The notes: generated from the letters alone by a model not told the origin. Shown: positions 53,166 through 62,604, counted from the first letter of the stretch. The stretch is 64,000 bases of DNA from an uncultured bacterium (GCA_938002255.1 CALLAL010000040.1:43983-107982), one strand, 5' to 3'. Numbers and translations: made by a program.

Positions 53166-54947
53166 ATGTCAGGGGGATCCATCGAGCAAAGAAAGATGAA
53201 CGTATTATATCAAGTGGTTATTGTTGTTGTTTGCATCTTCACCTTTAACTTCATCCTTTTCATTTTTCCTGCACTGGCCCAGTATTTTACCATTACAAAG
53301 TTTCACTCGGACATCACGATTCAGAAGGATTCGTCTTTTCTTGTCCGTGAGACAATAGAAGTAACGTATCACAGACCCAGACATGGAATCTATCGTGAGC
53401 TTCCTTTTCAATACCGAGATGAGTTGGGGAAGATGATCACCACACCGACGAAAATATTGTCCGTGAAAGACGAATCCCATCAACCCTGGAAATACCAGGT
53501 TAAGAGAGCCGGATCTCTCATCAATATCCGAATTGGCGACCCCAAAAGGTTAGTCTCCGGAAATCAGACCTATGTCATCACTTACGAAGTGGAAAATGGA
53601 ATTCTTTTTCTTGATGATCACGATGAACTCTACTGGAATGTAACCGGAAATTATTGGAAGGCACCCATCCAGGAAGCCTCTGCGACCGTGTCTTTGTTGG
53701 TGAAGAATAAGAGTAAGAATTTGATGGCAACAGGTTATGAAGGGGAGTATGGTTCAAGAGAAGAATGCGGTTTTGAGACCTACGATAACACCGGAAAATT
53801 TTTTACAAAGAGGAGCCTGACGATGGGCGAGGGGCTGACCATTGTCTTTGGATGGGACAAGGGACTCGTCTCCCCGCCTCCTCCCTGGAAAAAATTTCTC
53901 TGGAGAATCAATCTTCAGGAGAACTGGATCTTTATATTTCCCATTGTCTCCCTCTTTTGGATGCTTAACCACTGGTACCGAAAGGGAAGAGATCCAAAGG
54001 TTAGAGAAGCCATTACAGTGGTTTACGAACCCCCGAAGATTGAAAACCGTTTCCTTACTCCTGCAGAGGCTGGAACCCTGCTCGATGAGAAATTGGATCC
54101 GAGGGATATCACCTCAACGATCGTGGGCCTGGCGGTCAAGAATTACATCCAGATCGAAGAGGTGAAGGAGGAAGGATTGATTTTTGATCGATCGGATTAC
54201 ACCCTCAAAAAAATGAAAGAGCCTGATCAAGAGCTTAGCTCTTTCGAAATGGAGTTAATGAACCGCCTGTTCTCCTTTGCTCCGTCCCGGCTCTCCATCT
54301 CAAGTCTGAAGAATCAATTCTATAAGGACTTACCCTCCCTGAAAAAAAACCTCTATGGGGAGCTCATCAAAAATAAGTATTTTCTCGTCAACCCCGAGAA
54401 AGTGAGAAATGTATATTTCCTGATGGGGGGCCTCATCATCGTATTGGGAGGTTTTGCCCTTGCTTTTTTCTTTCCTCATTCGATATGGAAAGGATGGATC
54501 GCAAGCGGACTGAGCGGACTTCCCGTCCTCATCTTAGGTCGGCATATGCCTGCAAAAACAAAGGCAGGCGCCTTGGCCTATATGAAGATTTTAGGGTTTC
54601 AGGAGTTCCTGAACCGTGCGGAGAAAGATAAAATCGAAAGAATGGGAGAGATGGATCTTTTTTCAAAATACTTGCCTTATGCCATGGCGTTGGATGTGGT
54701 GGATAACTGGGCAAAGGCGTTTGAGGGGATTTATCAGGATCCACCCAACTGGTATGTTTCACCGGGAGGATTCAGGACCTTTCATCCGGTCCGTTTTACT
54801 TGGACCCTTCAAGCGATGACCTCGAGCCTGGGAGCAGCGATGTTTTCAGCACCAAGAGGAAGCGCCGGTGGTGGAAGGGGCGGAGGATTTGGGGGAGGAG
54901 GATCTGCGGGGGGCGGTTTTGGCGGCGGCGGAGGTGGAAGCTGGTAA
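53166..54947 (+). CDS. DUF2207-type membrane protein with Gly-rich tail
   Basis: A 593-residue membrane protein. It has an N-terminal signal or anchor helix (about 13-37), an extracytoplasmic DUF2207 beta domain (FTITKFHSDITIQKDSSFLVRETIEV and NQTYVITYEVENG, DELYWNVTGNYW), a helix near 250, a cytoplasmic stretch (TPAEAGTLLDEKLDPRDITSTIVGLAVKNYI), two helices near 420-460, and a C-terminal Gly/Ser-rich tail. Such proteins accompany LemA; the activity is unknown. An in-frame ATG at 53196 is an alternative start. The last codons and stop lie in a perfect 15 bp hairpin (54924-54960). Confidence 0.9.
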   Translation: MSGGSIEQRKMNVLYQVVIVVVCIFTFNFILFIFPALAQYFTITKFHSDITIQKDSSFLVRETIEVTYHRPRHGIYRELPFQYRDELGKMITTPTKILSVKDESHQPWKYQVKRAGSLINIRIGDPKRLVSGNQTYVITYEVENGILFLDDHDELYWNVTGNYWKAPIQEASATVSLLVKNKSKNLMATGYEGEYGSREECGFETYDNTGKFFTKRSLTMGEGLTIVFGWDKGLVSPPPPWKKFLWRINLQENWIFIFPIVSLFWMLNHWYRKGRDPKVREAITVVYEPPKIENRFLTPAEAGTLLDEKLDPRDITSTIVGLAVKNYIQIEEVKEEGLIFDRSDYTLKKMKEPDQELSSFEMELMNRLFSFAPSRLSISSLKNQFYKDLPSLKKNLYGELIKNKYFLVNPEKVRNVYFLMGGLIIVLGGFALAFFFPHSIWKGWIASGLSGLPVLILGRHMPAKTKAGALAYMKILGFQEFLNRAEKDKIERMGEMDLFSKYLPYAMALDVVDNWAKAFEGIYQDPPNWYVSPGGFRTFHPVRFTWTLQAMTSSLGAAMFSAPRGSAGGGRGGGFGGGGSAGGGFGGGGGGSW

Positions 54948-54960
54948 GGCTTCCACCTCC
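54924..54960 (+). terminator. Hairpin spanning the stop codon of the DUF2207 gene
   Basis: Arms GGCGGAGGTGGAAGC (54924-54938) and GCTTCCACCTCCGCC (54946-54960) pair perfectly over 15 bp with a 7 nt loop containing the TAA stop. No T-tract follows on the plus strand. It would give a very stable RNA hairpin at the end of translation. It could protect the 3' end, stall ribosomes, or end transcription in a Rho-dependent manner. Confidence 0.45.
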
Positions 54961-55039
54961 GCCAACCACCTCCCAAACCTCCTTCCTTTTGAAGCTCTCA
55001 ATGCAATTGCATTTAAAGTTGCAAGGGATAGGGGGTTGC

Positions 55040-57031
55040 TCATACGGATTTATTGGTTCTCATTCTTTTCTGCAGGACATAGATGACTGATCCGATGATA
55101 ATCAGGATCAGGGTCATGCTGCCGAAAGTGATCCAGGTTACATACGTCCCTCTTGAAAGGAGATGAATCGGATTCCAGCTCGGTTCTCTTGTGATCCTTC
55201 CGAGTTTTCCTCTGTATTGTTCTGGAATATCAGGAATCCCATCTCCATCCTTATCCGGGAAATGTCTTACATAGTCCATCAGAGCCACCCATTGCTTCAG
55301 TTCCTGTATCCCTGGCTTCTCTTTATCCATATCCACTCGTAAAGGGAGGAGGAGATCAAACGGGTTCCCTTGGGGTTTATCTGAAACGATCGGGTTGCCA
55401 TGCCTATCTTTAGGAACAATTTTGAGAAGATTGTAAGTGAAACGACCCACGAAATTAAGAAAAGTCGCATTATAAAAGTTTGCAGCCACCCTGTATAAGG
55501 CTTTATTGGATTCTGAATAATCCAGAGGCAGATACCCTTCTTCCTCACTTCCGATGGCTATCTCTGTGACCCGGTCAAAGATCATGCGGTTAGGATTATA
55601 CCTGAATCGGACCCCAGAGACCTGAAGAAAAAATTTACTCCCTTTTTTGGGGTAGATGCTCGTCAAGACTTCGAGAATTTTTTTGATCTCCTGTCCATAG
55701 AGGTAACAGGTGATGAGAGGATATCCCATGCTTTCGGTTCCTCTGCTGAAGCCCAGAGGGACCACACGAAAAAGATCGCAAACCGCAATTTCTCCGGTTT
55801 TTCCTCTGAGGAGGTTATCTCGGATCGCCCCATTGGATTCAATCGCAACGACCACTTTGGTTTTGGGATCCTGTGGATTGTAGTCAATCCGGTTGACCGC
55901 CCACCGGATTGAGTCAGCAATCAGATTGCCTAAATTGGATTCTTCGGGAAAAAGTTTGAGATCGAAATCCGTCTTTGCGATCACCTTATAAAAATGGAGC
56001 CCATGGTCTTTGAGGATTGTCTGGTTGATGAGGCTGATGAAGGATTCGATCTTCTTCTGAATTGTTTCATCTCCGAGGATGTGATCATCGATCTCCACCA
56101 GGCGATATTCTTTGATCCGCACCTTTCTATTTTCGTATATCAGATCGAGGACTCCTACATTTCTCCCGTGGGCATACGCCTGAATGATTATCGTGTGGTT
56201 GACCACAAGAGGTGTCCCCAGTTTGGTATGGGAATGCCCGCTGATGATTATATCTATTCCCGAAACTTCTTTGGCCAATTGTTCATCCTCTGATCGAGAT
56301 TTGTTTTCACTTAGTCCCCCATGAGAGAGGCAGATGACGAGATCGACCTTCTCTTCCTCCCTCAATCTCTTAACCATCTCACGGGCGGTCTCGATTGGGC
56401 TTCTAAATTTTAGAGGCCGAGCAAAAGGGGAGACCTCTGCGGCATCTTTGCCTATGATTCCAAAAAGACCTATCCGGATTCCATGGATTTCTTTAACGGT
56501 ATAGCGTTTGATCATCCTTTTCTTGAAAAGTTCTTCGAAAGTATCATCCTCGTTGTTTTCCGGATCAAAGAGACCATTTGAAAAAACAATCTCCGGCAGC
56601 CCTCCCTTTTGATGGGCAGAGGTAATGATTCTGGCCAGGCCGGCAGGCAAAAAATCGAATTCGTGGTTTCCCAAAGTGATCACATCATAGCCCATCTCTT
56701 TCATCAAACGGAGTTCAACAGCCTCTTCCCTTGAAATCATATGAAAGAGGGACCCCATGAGAAAATCGCCTGCATCGACCACCAAGATTGGATGGTTCCG
56801 CTTTGCTTTCTCCGATCGGATCACTGAGGCAATCCTTGCCCATCCCCCTACTGTGGCATCGTCCCCTGTCTTTAGAGGAGAATACTCTAAATTGGAGGGA
56901 AGGCCTAAAAGGTGTGAATGCATGTCGTTTGTATGGATCAGGGTCAGAGGCGTTTCGTTCGCTGAGATGAGAGAAGGAGAGAGAATCAGAAGCATTCCCA
57001 ACCACACCAACTGTTTTTTAATGGGTTTCAT
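55040..57031 (-). CDS. 5'-nucleotidase/UshA-like metallophosphoesterase, membrane-anchored
   Basis: A 663-residue protein; the ATG at 57031 follows GGAAGGAGG. It has a signal peptide (residues 5-25) and an N-terminal metallophosphatase domain with IHTNDMHSHLLG (about 35), VVDAGDFLMG, LGNHEFDFLPAG and ISGHSHTKLG. A C-terminal 5'-nucleotidase domain (about 330-560) binds the nucleotide. A transmembrane helix near the C-terminus (TFGSMTLILIIIGSVIYVLQKR) anchors it facing the periplasm. Members cleave nucleotides or sugar-nucleotides for salvage. It overlaps the downstream part of the kinase gene by 14 nt. Confidence 0.93.
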   Translation of the reverse strand: MKPIKKQLVWLGMLLILSPSLISANETPLTLIHTNDMHSHLLGLPSNLEYSPLKTGDDATVGGWARIASVIRSEKAKRNHPILVVDAGDFLMGSLFHMISREEAVELRLMKEMGYDVITLGNHEFDFLPAGLARIITSAHQKGGLPEIVFSNGLFDPENNEDDTFEELFKKRMIKRYTVKEIHGIRIGLFGIIGKDAAEVSPFARPLKFRSPIETAREMVKRLREEEKVDLVICLSHGGLSENKSRSEDEQLAKEVSGIDIIISGHSHTKLGTPLVVNHTIIIQAYAHGRNVGVLDLIYENRKVRIKEYRLVEIDDHILGDETIQKKIESFISLINQTILKDHGLHFYKVIAKTDFDLKLFPEESNLGNLIADSIRWAVNRIDYNPQDPKTKVVVAIESNGAIRDNLLRGKTGEIAVCDLFRVVPLGFSRGTESMGYPLITCYLYGQEIKKILEVLTSIYPKKGSKFFLQVSGVRFRYNPNRMIFDRVTEIAIGSEEEGYLPLDYSESNKALYRVAANFYNATFLNFVGRFTYNLLKIVPKDRHGNPIVSDKPQGNPFDLLLPLRVDMDKEKPGIQELKQWVALMDYVRHFPDKDGDGIPDIPEQYRGKLGRITREPSWNPIHLLSRGTYVTWITFGSMTLILIIIGSVIYVLQKRMRTNKSV

Positions 57032-57935
57032 GGTTGCCTCCTTCCTTGGAGTCATGACCGGCGGGAGCCAGAACTCTGATCGTTCGGTGTCCGATGGTAC
57101 ATTCCACAGGGAGTTTCCCTGCATATTCGCCATCCGCAAAAAGTTCTCTTTCTTCCTCGGAGGAGAGTTTAATTTTCTTGCCGCTCACCATCATAATGTT
57201 TGGGTGGGTCACATGGGTTCCTTTGAAGACTTTTGGAAACTGCCATAACAATTCCAGCTTGGGAATTTCTTTGACGATACAGATATCGAGCTTTCCATCA
57301 TCCATGATGGCTTGAGGGGCGATTTTCATTCCACCTCCATAGAAAGGAGCATTTGCAATTGAGACCATCATCACCCGTCCTCTCCAGTGGTAATCATCAA
57401 TTGTGATTTTAATCTCAAAAGGTTTAAAGTGCTTTAATGCTTTTAAGACACAGATGACATAACCCAGGGTGCCGCCCCAATAACCCTGATGGTGATTGGC
57501 CAATCGGTTGACCTCGCTGTCAAAGCCCACGTAGGCGATAGCCACAAAGGGAGTCTTTTGATTGATATTGGGCAGATCAACCTGTCGAAACGAAGGCTTA
57601 GAAAAAAAAGAGCAAATCCTTTTCAGATCTACCGGCAAGCCCATATTTCTTGCAAAATCATTTCCTCGACCGGAAGGCAAAAAACCGAGAGGAAGGCCTG
57701 TTTCCGCAATCGCAGGAAGGGCGTGGTGAACCGTTCCGTCCCCTCCAGAAAGGAGAATGACTTCTATTCCCTCTGCTGAAGCCGTCATGATTTTTGAACG
57801 CATCTCCTCGGGGGTGTTCGTAATCTCATAATGAAAATCGTGGGAAGATTGGGAAAACCAGCGTTTTATGTTTGGAAGCAGGCGAAGGGCTTTGCCCCTT
57901 CCCGCTAAAGGATTAACAATGACCAATACTCTCAT
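57018..57935 (-). CDS. Diacylglycerol-kinase-like lipid kinase (YegS/BmrU family)
   Basis: A 305-residue kinase. Motifs: VNPLAGRGKALRLLP at the N-terminus, LLSGGDGTVHHALP near 60-73 (nucleotide loop), LPSGRGNDFARNMGLP near 85-100, and FYGGGMKIAPQAIMDDGKLDICIV near 200-223. It phosphorylates diacylglycerol or related lipids at the inner membrane. Its ATG overlaps the MFS transporter stop by 4 nt, and it is followed by the nucleotidase, suggesting co-transcription of the three. Confidence 0.93.
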   Translation of the reverse strand: MRVLVIVNPLAGRGKALRLLPNIKRWFSQSSHDFHYEITNTPEEMRSKIMTASAEGIEVILLSGGDGTVHHALPAIAETGLPLGFLPSGRGNDFARNMGLPVDLKRICSFFSKPSFRQVDLPNINQKTPFVAIAYVGFDSEVNRLANHHQGYWGGTLGYVICVLKALKHFKPFEIKITIDDYHWRGRVMMVSIANAPFYGGGMKIAPQAIMDDGKLDICIVKEIPKLELLWQFPKVFKGTHVTHPNIMMVSGKKIKLSSEEERELFADGEYAGKLPVECTIGHRTIRVLAPAGHDSKEGGNHETH

Positions 57936-59119
57936 ATATAGAAGGACTCTCTTTTTAGGTGGGGTTTTCTCCCCTTTTGTTTTTTCATGATACCGAAGTA
58001 GAAATAAACGAAATTGATGATTCCTGTAAGGGTAAGGCAGAGAAACATGATCTGAAAATTCGTCAGCCGTAACACAACCCCCATGATCACGGCTCCCAGT
58101 CCAACGCCGAGATCAGAGAGGGCAGTAAAGGTCCCCAAAGCCGGTCCTCGCGAGGCACCGGCCAGATCAATCGCGAGGGCGACGAAGGCAGGAAAAGCAA
58201 AAGCATTACCAGCCCCCCAGATGATCGCCACCAGAAGGAACATCGGTGTTGTTTCTGAGAAAGCGAGGAGAAGGGTTGCGATGATATAAGTGAGGAGGCA
58301 GGGGAAGAGGATCTTTTCTTTCCTGTAAAGATCGAGTATCCTTCCTCCAAACATCCTTCCCAGAATGAGCATCAGGGCAAATGCAGCAAAGAATAAGCCG
58401 GGGTTGCTCATCCCATGTTCCAGGGCATAGAGAGGAAAAAAAGCGGTCAGAGCTCCCCAGATGATATGGGTGAAAAAGGCGAGGATTGCAGGCGGAAGGG
58501 CCTTGGTTGAAAGGAGGGATCGGTCCTCTTCGGAAGAAGAACTCTCCACTCTCTTTGATGCTCTTTTACCAAGCCGTGTGGACAAGAACAGAGAGCAAAG
58601 AGAGAGAGCGGCACAGACGAGGAAGAGGAGCGTGAAGTTGAACTGGTTAAGGAGAAACATCCCAAAAGTAGGTGCCAGGGCAAAGGCAAAGTTAAAAGCC
58701 AGGAAGAAATAACTAATACTCTGCCCCCGATGTTCTTCTGGGCTAATATTGGCAATGTAGGTGGTCGAGGCCGTATAAAAAAGGGCAAATCCAAATCCAT
58801 GAAAAACCCTGATCAGCAAGAAAGGCCAAAAGGAATAGAAAAAGATGTAGGCAATGGAACATAAGGTGAGGAGAAGGGCGCCCCCGAACATAAAATTTCT
58901 TTCAGGAATACTTAAAAGGGCTCTTCCTACAAGAGGTCTCATCACGACAGAAAAAACGCTTGACGCTCCAATGAGGATCCCGATTTTCGTCTCCGCCGTT
59001 CCTAATCTTGAAAGAAAGATGGGAAGGGTTGGAATGAGAATAAAGAGGGAGAAAGAGAAAGCTAATTGTGCCGAAAAAGTAAGCAGAAACTCACGGCTAA
59101 AAATCTTACGAAGACTCAT
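57932..59119 (-). CDS. Major facilitator superfamily transporter
   Basis: A 395-residue inner-membrane protein with about 12 helices; the ATG at 59119 gives MSLRKIF, replacing the longer frame start at 59221 that overlaps the terminator hairpin. Typical MFS features are the cytoplasmic loop GRALLSIPERN between helices 2 and 3, FHGFGFALFYT in helix 4, and EEHRGQSISYFFLAFN, a motif-A-like half-repeat, with AFAALALMLILGRMFGGRILD in the second half. Substrate unknown; it is the first gene of the three-gene group with the lipid kinase and nucleotidase. Confidence 0.9.
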   Translation of the reverse strand: MSLRKIFSREFLLTFSAQLAFSFSLFILIPTLPIFLSRLGTAETKIGILIGASSVFSVVMRPLVGRALLSIPERNFMFGGALLLTLCSIAYIFFYSFWPFLLIRVFHGFGFALFYTASTTYIANISPEEHRGQSISYFFLAFNFAFALAPTFGMFLLNQFNFTLLFLVCAALSLCSLFLSTRLGKRASKRVESSSSEEDRSLLSTKALPPAILAFFTHIIWGALTAFFPLYALEHGMSNPGLFFAAFALMLILGRMFGGRILDLYRKEKILFPCLLTYIIATLLLAFSETTPMFLLVAIIWGAGNAFAFPAFVALAIDLAGASRGPALGTFTALSDLGVGLGAVIMGVVLRLTNFQIMFLCLTLTGIINFVYFYFGIMKKQKGRKPHLKRESFYI

Positions 59120-59204
59120 GGCTCTGCATTTTAATTGGATTGGGCCTTTGTTGTAAAGAGAGGAAGGGTGAAGGGTTGATCCATGGCTTGACAGAGAAAA
59201 GAAA

Positions 59205-59237
59205 AAAAGAGGGACAATCAAAAATTGTCCCTCTTTT
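59205..59237 (-). terminator. Intrinsic terminator after the TPR gene
   Basis: A perfect 14 bp stem AAAAGAGGGACAAT / ATTGTCCCTCTTTT with a 5 nt loop. On the minus strand it is followed by TTTCTTTTC. It lies about 140 nt after the stop of the TPR membrane gene and before the MFS gene, so it isolates the accessory block from the transporter operon. Confidence 0.8.
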
Positions 59238-59376
59238 GATCACAGGGGATGAAGGCTTTCTCCCCTATCTTCTGGAGTGCCTGAGATGAATGACTGTTTT
59301 CCCACTTGTTCGCTGAGAATTTTTACTGTACCGTGTTATGGACCGGTTCTATGATCCTCTCTACCGCCGAAGATGA

Positions 59377-60744
59377 TTAAAATGCAAGAAAAATCTTTTC
59401 CAAAAGAGCAAGAATGTTTACTGGTGCAAGGAGTCCTTTGATATCCTGGATATAATAGATATCAAATAATGAAGCTGCGGTGAGGATTCCGATCATAATC
59501 CAAAGCACATTTTTGCTCTTAACTATTTTATGAAACATGCATACGAGAGAGTAATTAAATATCATCAAAACAACATAGTGAAAATAGGGGGAAAAGGATC
59601 TAATAAACTCCTTCCAACCAGGCAATGATAAATCAAGGCATATTTTCAAAGAATATATGGGCGGAACAAGGAGAAAGTTTGTGAACCCATACGTGGGTAG
59701 AGGTAAAAACAACCAAAAAGCGATAAACATAAATATCTTTTGTTTATCAAGTTTATAAAGCCATTCACGTTTTCCAAGGAAGGATATTACTACTACCGGT
59801 GTAACAATACAAAAGAAGACGTTCCATATTTGGAATAAAATATTTACAAATTTATATTGAAACCCGATTTGATCAATCTCTTTAATAGCTTTTTCTAATT
59901 CATCACGTTTGTAAAAATGTCCTGAGGTCAACCCCCTCTTATATTCCCTCCTTGCTTGATAAAACCTCCCTAAGGCTCTGTATCCATTCCCTAAGTAATA
60001 ACGAACTTCGGAGGAATCAGGACGTATCTTTGCTAATTTATAAAAAACCTCAATCCCTTTTTCATATTCTCTTAGTCCATAATAAGCAAATCCCAGCATA
60101 ACATAACAAGCTTCAGGGTCATACTTCAGATCGAGCGCCTTAAGGAGCATGTAAACCGCTTGATCATATTGTTGGAAATCGTAATAGGTAAGTCCGAGAT
60201 TGAAATACATGGTTTTAGGATTATATCCCAGTTCGAGAGCTTTAGAATAAGCTTGAATCGCATTCTGATAATCCCCCATTTCGTAATAGGTAAGCCCCAG
60301 ACTATTGTAAGCATGCCCATATTTAGGATTCAGTTCAATTGCTTTTTGGTGGTACTTGATTGCTTCGCTATATTCTTTGCATCTTCTATAGGCTAACCCG
60401 ATGTTATTGGCTAGGCTTGCATTATGCGGATCCATTCCAAGCCCTTTAAGCCACAACTCCAGTGCTTTTTTATAATCTTTCTGGTAATAAAAACGTAAGC
60501 CCTCCGCTTTTAATTCACTCCCAGTCTTATCGCTTAGTAAGGGCTTATTTTCTTGAGTCACGATGGGAATTGAGGTTGTTGTGACAGGATCTGCAAATGA
60601 ATCCAACACAAAAATAATTTGGAGGAACTTTAGAAAGAAAGCAATGTAAAAGAGATGTCCGATATTGTTTCTAATTAAAATAACAATTGCTCCCAAATAT
60701 TTTCTTAAACTACTTTCTGTAAAAACGGGCAAGGAATCCAACAA
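59377..60744 (-). CDS. TPR-repeat membrane protein
   Basis: A protein of up to 455 residues; the listed start is a TTG and the true start is uncertain. A hydrophobic segment near 17-48 is followed by about seven TPR units from 80 to 290 (for example AEGLRFYYQKDYKKALELWLKGL, NSLGLTYYEMGDYQNAIQAYSKAL), then four to five helices to the C-terminus (FFCIVTPVVVISFLG, FMFIAFWLFLPLPTYG). TPR domains dock proteins; the membrane part could be a channel-like anchor. The gene is more AT-rich than its neighbours, suggesting a different origin. Its start overlaps the small membrane gene by 35 nt. Confidence 0.82.
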   Translation of the reverse strand: MLDSLPVFTESSLRKYLGAIVILIRNNIGHLFYIAFFLKFLQIIFVLDSFADPVTTTSIPIVTQENKPLLSDKTGSELKAEGLRFYYQKDYKKALELWLKGLGMDPHNASLANNIGLAYRRCKEYSEAIKYHQKAIELNPKYGHAYNSLGLTYYEMGDYQNAIQAYSKALELGYNPKTMYFNLGLTYYDFQQYDQAVYMLLKALDLKYDPEACYVMLGFAYYGLREYEKGIEVFYKLAKIRPDSSEVRYYLGNGYRALGRFYQARREYKRGLTSGHFYKRDELEKAIKEIDQIGFQYKFVNILFQIWNVFFCIVTPVVVISFLGKREWLYKLDKQKIFMFIAFWLFLPLPTYGFTNFLLVPPIYSLKICLDLSLPGWKEFIRSFSPYFHYVVLMIFNYSLVCMFHKIVKSKNVLWIMIGILTAASLFDIYYIQDIKGLLAPVNILALLEKIFLAF

Positions 60745-61096
60745 TTAGGCCAGTGGCAATAGCAAAAATAAAAAGTAAGATTGTTGCAGTAAAAAATGAA
60801 GCTATATCTCCTGTAAAAATGAGAAGCACAACGGAGGAAACCACCATACCCACTATGGCACCAATGATGGATGAGAAAATAGCATTTTTGTGTCCAATAG
60901 CAGAACCAAAGAACGCACCGACAATAATAGCTGGAGGTCCATATTTAAAAAATTTATGTAATTCGATTACTAATCCATGAGCCCAAGCTACGTTTTGAAA
61001 AGGAATAGAGGAGAAAATAATTGCAAGGTAAATGTATTTAAAAAATCTTGTTGGTGGTGATGACATATTATTTAACCAAGCGAATAATAATTCCAC
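60710..61096 (-). CDS. Small polytopic membrane protein of unknown function
   Basis: A 128-residue protein that starts at GTG 61096, or at ATG 61066 in MSSPPTRFF, with three to four helices: FFKYIYLAIIFSSIPF, PPAIIVGAFFGSAIGHK, AIFSSIIGAIVGMVVSSVVLLIF and ASFFTATILLFIFAIATGLIVGFLA. The Gly-rich GAFFGSAIGHKNA loop is the only notable motif. I do not recognise it. AT-rich, like the adjacent TPR gene, which it overlaps by 35 nt, and probably co-transcribed with it. Confidence 0.65.
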   Translation of the reverse strand: MELLFAWLNNMSSPPTRFFKYIYLAIIFSSIPFQNVAWAHGLVIELHKFFKYGPPAIIVGAFFGSAIGHKNAIFSSIIGAIVGMVVSSVVLLIFTGDIASFFTATILLFIFAIATGLIVGFLARFYRK

Positions 61097-61336
61097 CCTT
61101 AAAACGACAAGGTTCGTCAGTTTTCTTTTATCAATTAATAAAACTATATCTCATCTCTCTTGCTCAATTCCAGGGAAGGAGAGAAGAACGAATACCATTA
61201 GCTTTTTTATTTTCATATTCCCCCTCCTTTTGTGAAAGACGAATCGTCTTCGGAAATAAGTCACTGATACAACCCTTTTGGACTATCCCTAAAAAAGATG
61301 GATATCTATCAAAGGATATCTCTTCATAGACCCTTA

Positions 61337-62065
61337 CTAATCTTCACATCTTCCGTAGTAGCGTACAGAAACACCTGCTGCGCCTGCTTCACATTCATTT
61401 CCATAAGTCAATCCATCACACCCGCAGACAGGAAGGTACAACTGGATGCAAGCCTGGGGTTTGGGTCTGCAAAACCCAGGTCCTTCGCAATCCCCCATTC
61501 TCTTTTTACAGTATTCATTCTTTTCGCAATCCATGTTCTCTCTGCAGTAGCCTTCCGGATGATGCCGTTGGAAGATCACCGAGGGAAAATTCTTTACCTT
61601 GATGATATGATAGGGATTCGTAATGATGGTCAGGAGACCTGGCTCTCTATTTTCTTCTATATGAACCTTGATTCCCAGAGGGATTCTCGACCAGAAATTC
61701 ATATGATAGGTGCGAAGTGGGTTTTGAATCCCTTCGATGGTTTTAATTTCGATCCATGGACCACCCCCGGAAGTTTGGTAACCGAGAAGCACGGCAAGGA
61801 CCATCTCTTTCATAAAATCAATAGGGGGAAGGGCAGGGGATGGGTCGATTCCCTGGGTATGGAGTTTCCAGAACCACCCCCAGGTTTTGAGGTCGCGAAT
61901 CACCATCGTTGCACCTAAAAAATCTGGATCCCCATAATTGAAATAGGAGATTTCTCCTTTATCAATTGTCTCAAATGGAACTGATTGAGGAAATCCAACA
62001 CCACTCGATAAGGCTATAAATAGCAAAGGAAAAACCAATAATATTTTTCTCTTCAATCGACTCAT
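61337..62065 (-). CDS. Secreted protein with PrcB-like domain and Kazal-type inhibitor domain
   Basis: A 242-residue protein. Signal peptide residues 6-25 (ILLVFPLLFIALSSGVGF). Residues 35-165 resemble the PrcB_C domain (GWFWKLHTQ, PPIDFMKEMVLAVLLGYQTSGGGPWIEI). Residues 172-242 form a Cys-rich region with CRENMDCEKNEYC and CRPKPQACIQL, ending in the Kazal motif PVCGCDGLTYGNECEAGAAGVSV, with Cys spacing of bacterial Kazal-like domains. Kazal domains inhibit serine proteases by substrate-like binding. The combined architecture suggests an envelope protein that binds or blocks a protease; the target is unknown. Confidence 0.85.
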   Translation of the reverse strand: MSRLKRKILLVFPLLFIALSSGVGFPQSVPFETIDKGEISYFNYGDPDFLGATMVIRDLKTWGWFWKLHTQGIDPSPALPPIDFMKEMVLAVLLGYQTSGGGPWIEIKTIEGIQNPLRTYHMNFWSRIPLGIKVHIEENREPGLLTIITNPYHIIKVKNFPSVIFQRHHPEGYCRENMDCEKNEYCKKRMGDCEGPGFCRPKPQACIQLYLPVCGCDGLTYGNECEAGAAGVSVRYYGRCED

Positions 62066-62148
62066 ATCCTTTACTCCTCAACATAGATCATCTCACTGGT
62101 ACTTTACAAGCATTTTACCAAAGGGTCAATAAAAAAATTTTAGGTTTT

Positions 62149-62373
62149 GTAACCCCTCAGTTATGGGGTGTTTTAGGTTTAAGAGGGTTGGAACGTTCCG
62201 CCTCCAAAACCTTGAATAGCGGTTATAAAAAGTTACCCTCATCGAAGCCCTCATGCCCCTTGAATCGGATTTTTTTAAATCAGATTTGGTTGTTTGACGA
62301 ACAGCGGTTTCGCTTCAAGGTTTTTCCGAAGCAACCTCCCAACCCTTTTTTATTTCTTTCACTGAGGGGTTAC
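62149..62373. mobile_element. MITE-like element with extended terminal inverted repeats
   Basis: Perfect 13 bp terminal inverted repeats GTAACCCCTCAGT (62149-62161) and ACTGAGGGGTTAC (62361-62373). Pairing continues imperfectly inward: GGGTTGG, GTT and AAAACCTTGAA on the left recur reversed on the right. The 225 bp element has no open frame of note. I could not confirm a target-site duplication. Alternative reading: a large structured RNA rather than a transposon remnant. Confidence 0.5.
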
Positions 62374-62604
62374 TAGATCTTTCCCACTTTAGATTAAGTT
62401 TTCGCAAGGGTTGTGGGAGGTAGGGAGTGATCTGAAAAAGTATGCAGTGATAGAGGTATGTCATTGGTGTAGTTTAAAACCTCTTCTGACATGTTCCATT
62501 TTTCTCCAGCCATTGATGAAGGTTTCGGAGTGTCCAGATTGTTGGATTCGCGGATCTTCGAGGGAGGGAAGCATGAGATTGAATTTGGGGCTCTTGGTAA
62601 AGTT

